DNA from: Lachnospiraceae bacterium | GTDB taxonomy: Bacteria; Bacillota; Clostridia; Lachnospirales; Lachnospiraceae | Direction of reading: 5' to 3' | DNA length: 51,707 nucleotides | Assembly (NCBI GenBank): GCA_017558205.1 | Contig: JAFYWD010000240.1 | Location: 1-51,707 of the forward strand | Part shown: positions 47,281-51,707 of the stretch, one piece after another | Layout of the letters: every line of letters starts with the position of its first letter | How positions within the stretch are numbered: the stretch's first letter is position 1 | Program-made: the position numbers and the translations under genes | The notes under the pieces: generated by a model | The model's input: the letters and a program-made list of their open reading frames with translations, nothing else | Told to the model about the DNA's origin: nothing | Databases searched by the model: none

Positions 47281-47308
47281 TTTATACCATATAATAATTA
47301 GGATGCAA
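47281..47308 (-). promoter_or_regulatory. Promoter of the LTA-synthase-like operon
   Basis: On the minus strand, TTGCAT (47308-47303), a 16-bp spacer and TATAAA (47286-47281) point toward the sulfatase gene. A start at 47280 would lie on the transcription start, which supports ATG 47241. Confidence 0.55.
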
Positions 47309-47359
47309 TAGAGAAAAAATTTATAGGAACAAAAATTGTAGCAAAAAATTAAAAAGGTA

Positions 47360-47388
47360 TTGACAAGAAGTTGTTTAAAGAGTAGAAT
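47360..47388 (+). promoter_or_regulatory. Promoter of the tRNA-Arg gene
   Basis: A perfect TTGACA (47360-47365), a 17-bp spacer and TAGAAT (47383-47388) lie 24 bp before the tRNA. Confidence 0.82.
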
Positions 47389-47411
47389 AGCTTTGTTGTC
47401 AAGAACAATAT

Positions 47412-47485
47412 GTACGCTTAGCTCAGCTGGATAGAGCGTTTGGCTACGGACCAAAAGGTCGGGGGTTCGAATCCTCTAGCGTACA
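47412..47485 (+). tRNA. tRNA-Arg (anticodon ACG)
   Basis: A 74-base cloverleaf. The acceptor arm is GTACGCT/AGCGTAC with discriminator A, and the D arm contains AGCTCAGCTGGATAGAGC. The anticodon stem TTTGG/CCAAA surrounds CTACGGA (anticodon ACG, normally modified to ICG). The T arm contains GGTTCGAATCC. CCA is not encoded. It has its own promoter and terminator, and its 3' end borders the AT-rich island. Confidence 0.95.
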
Positions 47486-47491
47486 GTAATA

Positions 47492-47527
47492 AAAACCTCG
47501 TAAACTCAATGGTTTACGAGGTTTTTT
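47492..47527 (+). terminator. Terminator of the tRNA-Arg transcript
   Basis: AACCTCGTAAAC and GTTTACGAGGTT form a perfect 12-bp stem with A-run before and T-run after. Confidence 0.9.
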
Positions 47528-47558
47528 GTTGTTCTAAAACAAATTGAATAGTGGATTC

Positions 47559-47597
47559 AACCAAGAATTAACCAAGAAATAAATTTTCGACCAAGAA
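47559..47597 (+). repeat. Three short direct repeats ACCAAGAA
   Basis: The 8-mer ACCAAGAA occurs three times, at about 47560, 47571 and 47590, spaced 11 and 19-20 bases, directly after the tRNA terminator. Such repeats could be arm-type recombinase sites or iterons at an element end, but this is inference. Confidence 0.4.
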
Positions 47598-47690
47598 AAG
47601 GGGAAGAAATTAGTATTTGAAAATGATATAGGCTTATGATATTTTAAAGAAAATATAATATGCTTACCGGGGTAGCCGGGGGACGTGTTT

Positions 47691-47753
47691 CCACCTGTTC
47701 CGAGCCTGTTCGGAAAGGGGTGGCAAAAAGGAAAGGGAAGAAACTTCCCTTCC
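47691..47753. other. Two GC-rich hairpins in AT-rich DNA; candidate replication origin structure
   Basis: In the first hairpin CCACC/GGTGG encloses TTCCGA-GCCTGT-TCGGAA, a nested stem (47691-47723). In the second AAGGGAAG-AAA-CTTCCCTT forms a tight 8-bp stem (47733-47751). They are preceded by GC-rich DNA from 47665. The island also encodes an HUH replication initiator. A double-strand origin or a packaging/termination structure is possible; no known nick sequence is recognised. Confidence 0.45.
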
Positions 47754-47772
47754 CTCCCTGTGCGTTTATATT

Positions 47773-48051
47773 TTTATAAAAATTTGCATTTTAACCATAT
47801 CTAAAAATCAACCAACCTTCAAAATTTTTATATTCTTCTTTATTAACGTGTTTTTCATAGATGTTTTTTAAGTCTGATTTTGTAAAAATCTCGTTTTTAA
47901 AAGGTTCTTCGTAAGTTATATATTTTTGCATTTTTTTAAATTCTTTCTTTTAAAATTTAGTTTTTATGTGTTTTGAAAATTTGAAAAAAATAAAGAAATC
48001 AAGGAATTTGTTTCAAATAATGAATAAATTTTTATTTATAAAAATTTGCAT
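47773..48051 (+). repeat. 17-bp direct repeats flanking the 46-codon gene
   Basis: TTTATAAAAATTTGCAT occurs at 47773-47789 and again at 48035-48051 in the same orientation. The 245 bases between hold one small minus-strand gene, so this could be a duplicated segment end or a recombination footprint. Confidence 0.5.
47791..47931 (-). CDS. 46-residue protein of phage/plasmid type, unknown function
   Basis: The ATG at 47931 opens a frame of 46 codons ending in TAA at 47791. The sequence has a charged N-terminus (YITYEEPFKNEIFT), then KSDLKNIYEKHVNKEEYKNFEGWLIFRYG. The pattern of an acidic-aromatic YxxxV(D/N)xxEYxxFxxW resembles short proteins seen in phages and integrative elements of Firmicutes, to my recollection. 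No strong ribosome site is visible. Amino-acid composition and codon use look coding rather than random, unlike the shadow frames around it. Confidence 0.42.
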   Translation of the reverse strand: MQKYITYEEPFKNEIFTKSDLKNIYEKHVNKEEYKNFEGWLIFRYG

Positions 48052-48545
48052 GGTACTTTAATTTTGATTTTTTTAAATAAAAACCATTCTTAAAAATAAA
48101 TTTTTAAAAAAACATAATAAATAAGAAAAATACAAAATATAGAAGAAAAAAACATAAAAAAATGTTAAAAATCAGACTTAAATTCTTGAGATTTTATTAA
48201 GAAATGAAGATTTTGATATTTTAGATACAATTTTTTAAAAATAAAATACAAAAATATAAAATTACTTTATATATAAAGCGTAAATAAAAAAGAAGCCTGT
48301 TAATAGCTGTAACTATCAACAAGCTATCCACAATGTAAGTACAATTTACAAAAGGATTTTTCTTTTTCTATACATTATATGTAAAAGAAAAAATGATAAA
48401 ATAAAAGATTTTTTGATATTTTTAGCTTTTTTTCTTTGTTTTTATATAAATTTTACCTTTGTAGAAGTTCTTACATTGCAAAAAATGTAGGGACTTTTAC
48501 TTTTTGTTTAAATATAACACCTAGAAATATAGAAAGGAGGGGAAC
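47932..48545. other. Extremely AT-rich leader of the rep gene with small stem-loops
   Basis: No gene is supported here. Visible elements are GTTAATAG-CTGTAA-CTATCAAC (an imperfect hairpin near 48299), a DnaA-box-like CTATCCACA near 48325 directly after it, and TGTAA/TTACA near 48335. The terminator-like hairpin at 48465 is listed separately. The stretch probably holds the rep promoter and possibly a replication or copy-control signal. Confidence 0.4.
48465..48508 (+). terminator. Terminator-like attenuator hairpin before rep
   Basis: AAGTTCTTACAT and ATGTAGGGACTT pair over 12 bp (two G-U pairs) around TGCAAAAA, followed by T-rich DNA. It lies about 40 bp before the rep start, so it could attenuate rep or end a short upstream RNA. 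Confidence 0.6.
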
Positions 48546-49250
48546 ATGGCTAAAGTTAAAGGGTTAGTTCACACAACTACATACGGCAATGGGATGCAAA
48601 AACAAAGCGTTTATGTGCATAATCCCAATTATAAAGGCTATGTTGCCCCTGCTACCGAAGAAGAAAGGCAGGTGGAAAACAAGCGACTTAGGGGTGTTAA
48701 AAGCAAATCCAATCTATTGCAACGGGTGTTAAGTTGTGACACATATAGATTTTTTGTAACCCTTACTACTGACGACTTAGCACTTGCGTTGGATGGGAAA
48801 AAATTGCTAGATTGTGGGGCTAAATTCCTGCGGGCTAATGGTATGGAGTATGCTAGGGGCGACTTTTTCGTAGTTTTGGAAACTTTCGACAACCATGTAA
48901 AAGGCTACCATTTACACGCATTAACAAGCTTTCCAGTTAATTTGGTAAACTGGTGTGCTTGCTATGGGGCTGATGCAACAAAAGATAGCATTTGGGAAAA
49001 TTTAGGCGAAAATTGGGACATTCCAGAGGATTTGTATAATGTTTGGGGTACTGACTGGGATGCAATGGGTAATTTGTATTGCGAAAAATTACGTTATTTA
49101 AATTGTGGTATTAATGTTGGGATTTTGCGAGGTTTATTATATATAACCAAAAAAATAGATGAAACCAAAGAGAGAATGGAAAAGGAAAACAAAAAAGGTA
49201 TCCATATCTATAGGGCAAACGTAAAAAAAATCAAAAAAATACAGATGTAG
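48546..49250 (+). CDS. HUH-endonuclease replication initiator (Rep), ssDNA-phage / rolling-circle type
   Basis: This 234-residue protein carries the three ordered motifs of HUH initiators: RFFVTLTT (motif 1, about residue 68), GYHLHALTS (motif 2, metal-binding His-x-His, about 119-127) and LLYITKKI (motif 3, Tyr-x-x-Lys, near 206-213). The Tyr would nick and hold the DNA 5' end during rolling-circle replication. The YITK style recalls replication proteins of small ssDNA phages. AGGAGG lies 5 bases before the ATG. The protein ends KKIKKIQM in an A-rich stretch, where another frame continues with acidic coding-like sequence, so it may be truncated by a frameshift. Base composition differs sharply from the chromosome. 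Confidence 0.68.
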   Translation: MAKVKGLVHTTTYGNGMQKQSVYVHNPNYKGYVAPATEEERQVENKRLRGVKSKSNLLQRVLSCDTYRFFVTLTTDDLALALDGKKLLDCGAKFLRANGMEYARGDFFVVLETFDNHVKGYHLHALTSFPVNLVNWCACYGADATKDSIWENLGENWDIPEDLYNVWGTDWDAMGNLYCEKLRYLNCGINVGILRGLLYITKKIDETKERMEKENKKGIHIYRANVKKIKKIQM

Positions 49251-49763
49251 ATTTTTTGAAGTTTTTGAAGAAGATTTTGAAGATTTTCTTAAAAAAACTT
49301 CCCAAAAAGTAAAAAAACATAATGAAAAATTTAATGAAAAAGCTGAAAAAAATTGAAGAAAAAATAGAAAATGATTTCATTTCATTAAAAAAAATAATTC
49401 GTAATTTTGAAGAAGGTAATTTAAAAAAAGTTAACAATATATTTAGAAGAAAGAAATACTTCTACAATAAAAAATAATGAAATCAATGAAAATTACGAAA
49501 TTTTTGAAGAAGTATTTTATATTGAAAGTGTTTCTGAAGAAAAAACTAATGATTTAGAAGAATTTTCTTCTTCTAAAGGGTTTTCTAAAGAAGAAAACAA
49601 TGAAAAAATTCAAAAATTAAATGATGAAATCAGCTATTATAATTCTAGAATTAAAGAAATTGAAAATTTAATAGACATAACCGACCGTAAAAATAGGGAG
49701 GGAAAAAGGAAGATTTTCCTTTTTTCCTTTTTGGTAGGATTAAAATGTATGAAGGTTTATTAA
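49225..49763 (+). pseudogene. Frame-shifted coiled-coil region after rep
   Basis: Three coding-like pieces follow in three frames. Frame A (49225-49356) reads RFFEVFEEDFEDFLKK. Frame B (49322-49477), with an ATG, reads KKLKKIEEKIENDFISLKK in a 51-residue product. Frame C (49425-49763) reads NENYEIFEEVFYIESVSEE and then NNEKIQKLNDEISYYNSRIKEIENL. All are acidic, Lys-rich and heptad-like, and the frame changes fall at long A-runs. This may be the broken C-terminal part of Rep or a broken second gene, or sequencing indels. Frames A and C have no start codon. Confidence 0.5.
49700..49735 (+). terminator. Terminator after the frame-shifted region
   Basis: GGAAAAAGGAA pairs with TTCCTTTTTTCC with one bulge, then CTTTTT. 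Confidence 0.6.
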
Positions 49764-49972
49764 AGTATGTCTGAATAGATGAAAAATTAGTCAATTTGTA
49801 AATAATTGAAAATATATTGCAAGTAGTAGCCTTTTATGATAGTATCACACCAGATAAAGAAAAGTCAGAATTGGATATGTGTAGCGGTATAAACTTTAAA
49901 TATGAATTATCAAGAATATTTATGATGATGAGAGGTTTATTCCGTTATTTTAAAACCTTTTTTGATAATTAA
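49745..49972 (+). pseudogene. Remnant gene with two in-frame stops
   Basis: From ATG 49745 one frame reads MYEGLLKYV, stop (TGA), IDEKLVNL, stop (TAA), then 56 residues including VVAFYDSITPDKEKSEL and FKYELSRIFMMMRGLFRY, ending at TAA 49972. The continuous coding look across both stops suggests a decayed gene. The family is not recognised. It abuts the metalloprotease gene. Confidence 0.42.
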
Positions 49973-50001
49973 TATTCTTGTTTGTACATAGGAGGTAGAA
50001 T

Positions 50002-50865
50002 ATGTATTTTATTGATTTTATCAAGAGTTTGGGAAAAAAGCACAGAATACCTGTTATTATTTATTTGGTATTTAATGTAGTGATTATCACTTGCATTGTT
50101 GGTAATATACTTGTTGCAATGGGTATATATGCTTTATCTATTATTCTTGCATTGTCGCCAGTAGGTGAATGGATATTAAGAACTCAAATGGGGTGTAAAA
50201 AGATTAATCGAATAGATTATGCTGAACGTCTTACTCCTATTTTTAAAGAAGTTTATGCTCGTGCCAAGCAGGAAAACCCTTTATTGCCAGATGATATTGA
50301 ACTTTGTATGAATGATGATAAAGCTCCAAATGCATTTGCAACAGGGAGAAAGACAATCTGTCTTACTAAGGGGATGTATGAAAATGCTACTGCAGAGGAA
50401 TTAAAGGGAGTATTCGCACATGAATTTGCACATATAGCAAATCACGACACAGATCTAATTCTTGTTGTAACAGTAGGAAATATAATTATAACAACAATGA
50501 TTATTGTGATTAGATTCGTATTTAGAATTATGTCATTTTTTGGAAGTATTTCAAATGTTTTTGGTTCTGGACAAGGAAACGCTCCAATTTTAATTGGAAT
50601 TGTGGGTGATGTTGTGGTCGCAGCACTTATGTGGGTATGGACAAAACTTGGTCAATATCTTGTACTGGCAACAGGAAGAGCTGAGGAATATTTGGCAGAT
50701 GATTTTTCATTAAAGCTTGGATACTCAGAGGGACTTTGCCGGTTTCTTGATAGGTTTGTAGGTGAACGTAGAAAGGGTGTTTTCGCAGTTCTTTCAAGTA
50801 GTCATCCGGCAAAAGATGATAGAATTGCCAAATTACAACAGAACGGATGTACATATAGAGCATAG
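50002..50865 (+). CDS. M48-family (HtpX-like) membrane zinc metalloprotease
   Basis: In this 287-residue protein two N-terminal membrane helices (about 17-55) are followed by a catalytic domain with KAPNAFATGRKTICLT, then the zinc motif HEFAHIANHD (His140, Glu141, His144). After two further helices comes RAEEYLADDFS, whose glutamate near 229 is the third zinc ligand. The C-terminus SSHPAKDDRIAKL is typical of M48. All catalytic residues are intact. HtpX-type enzymes degrade misfolded membrane proteins. AGGAGG lies 7 bases before the ATG. It sits at the end of the AT-rich island and may be cargo or chromosomal. Confidence 0.85.
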   Translation: MYFIDFIKSLGKKHRIPVIIYLVFNVVIITCIVGNILVAMGIYALSIILALSPVGEWILRTQMGCKKINRIDYAERLTPIFKEVYARAKQENPLLPDDIELCMNDDKAPNAFATGRKTICLTKGMYENATAEELKGVFAHEFAHIANHDTDLILVVTVGNIIITTMIIVIRFVFRIMSFFGSISNVFGSGQGNAPILIGIVGDVVVAALMWVWTKLGQYLVLATGRAEEYLADDFSLKLGYSEGLCRFLDRFVGERRKGVFAVLSSSHPAKDDRIAKLQQNGCTYRA

Positions 50866-50882
50866 TTTTGTGATAAATAAAG

Positions 50883-50911
50883 AGGGCTAAGGTATATTCC
50901 TTGGCCTTTTT
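50883..50911 (+). terminator. Terminator after the M48 protease gene
   Basis: AGGGCTAAGG and CCTTGGCCTT pair over 10 bp with two G-U pairs around TATATT, followed by T residues. Confidence 0.75.
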
Positions 50912-50930
50912 AGTATATATGAGGTTTAAA

Positions 50931-51707
50931 ATGACATTAGAAGAGAAGATTGCAAAAATAGATAAAACATATGTAGATTTACAGAAATTTGTGCATGAGA
51001 GTGAGTATGAATATGGGGCAATGTTGATAAGAATTATTGTTGAAATGATTGTTAATTCTTATACTGATTATTATGTTCCAGAAATAAAAAATAAAGGACA
51101 GATTCCAGCGATTATGGAACAAATTACGGCATTAGAGAAATGTAGTAATTTTCCCAAAAGTCATATTTATAATCTTCATGAAATGAGAAAAATAGGAAAC
51201 ATGGGATCTCATCAGGGAGAAGGAAAAGAAGTTAAAGGAATCTATATACAAGCTATTATGCCTAATGTTCTAGATGAAATTAATGTGTGGAAATCCTTTG
51301 AAAAAGAGGGAGAGCAAAAACTTATTCAAATGAATACAGAACGGCAAAATATATTGCTAAATGGTAAAGTTGAAAAAGATCCTACTAAAATAAAAGTTGC
51401 ATTAGTATTATCGGTAATTGCATTTGTAGTAATTTTATGTTGTACCATGAATAAAACGATTCAGTTTTTTACTATGGGATTATACTATGACGAATCTGGA
51501 TTACTTTTATATTGGGGATGTGTAATAGCATACTTTATTTTATCAGCATATTGTAGACCTTATGGGAAAATACATAAATCCTTATTTAACATATTAACTA
51601 TATATTTCATTTTACCTCGGATATATCAGGTAATACTTTGTATTATGGGAGAAGGATTGTTAATGTTAGCTATTGTTTATACTTTAATTATATTCTTTTT
51701 TGTAGGT
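50931..51707 (+). CDS. DUF4145-like domain membrane protein (3' end outside window)
   Basis: An open frame of 259 codons runs from ATG 50931 (GAGG 6 bases upstream) to the right edge without a stop. Residues about 20-105 contain AMLIRIIVEMIVNSY, PAIMEQITAL and LHEMRKIGNMGSHQG, the layout of DUF4145/HEPN-like helical domains. After a charged linker (about 125-155) there are at least four hydrophobic segments from about 157 on. DUF4145 domains often occur in restriction and other defence proteins, but also elsewhere, so no function is claimed. It starts 65 bp after the protease gene, behind a terminator. Confidence 0.55.
   Translation, partial: MTLEEKIAKIDKTYVDLQKFVHESEYEYGAMLIRIIVEMIVNSYTDYYVPEIKNKGQIPAIMEQITALEKCSNFPKSHIYNLHEMRKIGNMGSHQGEGKEVKGIYIQAIMPNVLDEINVWKSFEKEGEQKLIQMNTERQNILLNGKVEKDPTKIKVALVLSVIAFVVILCCTMNKTIQFFTMGLYYDESGLLLYWGCVIAYFILSAYCRPYGKIHKSLFNILTIYFILPRIYQVILCIMGEGLLMLAIVYTLIIFFFVG

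Noticed and set aside
45454-47454. Longest open frame of the LTA-synthase-like gene, starting at 47454
   Set aside because: Its first codons lie on the antisense of the tRNA-Arg gene and upstream of the likely promoter. ATG 47241 is more credible.
49231-49437. 68-codon minus-strand open frame rich in Phe and Lys
   Set aside because: It is the complement of A-rich coding-like DNA and has no ribosome site, so it is a shadow.
47500-51707. A duplicated tRNA 3' end (att site) on the right of the island
   Set aside because: I looked for GGTTCGAATCC-like sequence and saw none in the window, so an att pair cannot be claimed.

Overview
The window looks like chromosome from a low-GC, butyrate-producing member of the Clostridia, most likely Lachnospiraceae. 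The reasons are the gene order thl-crt-hbd-bcd-etfB-etfA, ECF-type vitamin importers under FMN and TPP riboswitches, the AddAB recombination nuclease, a long-form ribosome hibernation factor, a clostridial LTA-synthase-like sulfatase paired with YfhO, and several small families of unknown function typical of that group. Genus and species cannot be fixed from the sequence alone.

Layout. 1-400: the end of an unrecognised gene, then a broken remnant of yvcK. 600-5500: a sodium/solute symporter, an SDR reductase, a thioredoxin-reductase-like enzyme and a secreted NlpC/P60 cell-wall hydrolase. 5416-5930: an AT-rich intergenic stretch with four DnaA-box-like 9-mers. 5931-6458: hpf. 6947-13062: the butyrate operon, in which acetyl-CoA becomes butyryl-CoA through thiolase, 3-hydroxybutyryl-CoA dehydrogenase, crotonase and the Bcd/EtfBA complex. 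13131-14722 (minus): three small genes for membrane or metallopeptidase-like proteins. 14907-25930: tex, FMN riboswitch plus ribU, dapF, two membrane proteins of unknown function, guaB, glnS, a DUF2225 protein, a 66-aa membrane protein and a TetR regulator. 25928-36893: a DUF6062 protein, uraA, addB-addA, TPP riboswitch plus thiT, and a CPBP protease. 36965-42667: UDP-galactopyranose mutase, a polyprenyl-phosphate sugar transferase and the bifunctional fucokinase/GDP-fucose pyrophosphorylase, pointing to a surface glycan with galactofuranose and L-fucose. 42759-47241 (minus): an LTA-synthase-like sulfatase followed by a YfhO-type polytopic protein.

At 47412 a tRNA-Arg(ACG) with its own promoter and terminator marks an abrupt change. 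From there to about 49990 the DNA becomes very AT-rich and carries GC-rich nested hairpins, short repeats, a 46-codon gene on the minus strand, a gene for an HUH-type replication initiator (motifs FVTLT, HLH and YxxK), and a chain of frame-shifted coding fragments. This looks like a small, partly decayed rolling-circle replicon or ssDNA-phage-like element beside the tRNA. No integrase and no second copy of the tRNA 3' end are visible in the window. The right edge holds an intact M48 membrane metalloprotease and the start of a DUF4145-like membrane protein.

The strongest leads are the HUH-Rep island at tRNA-Arg, the DnaA-box cluster upstream of hpf, the yvcK deletion remnant, and a palindromic operator just downstream of the symporter promoter. 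All family names come from motif recognition by eye; no database search was made.
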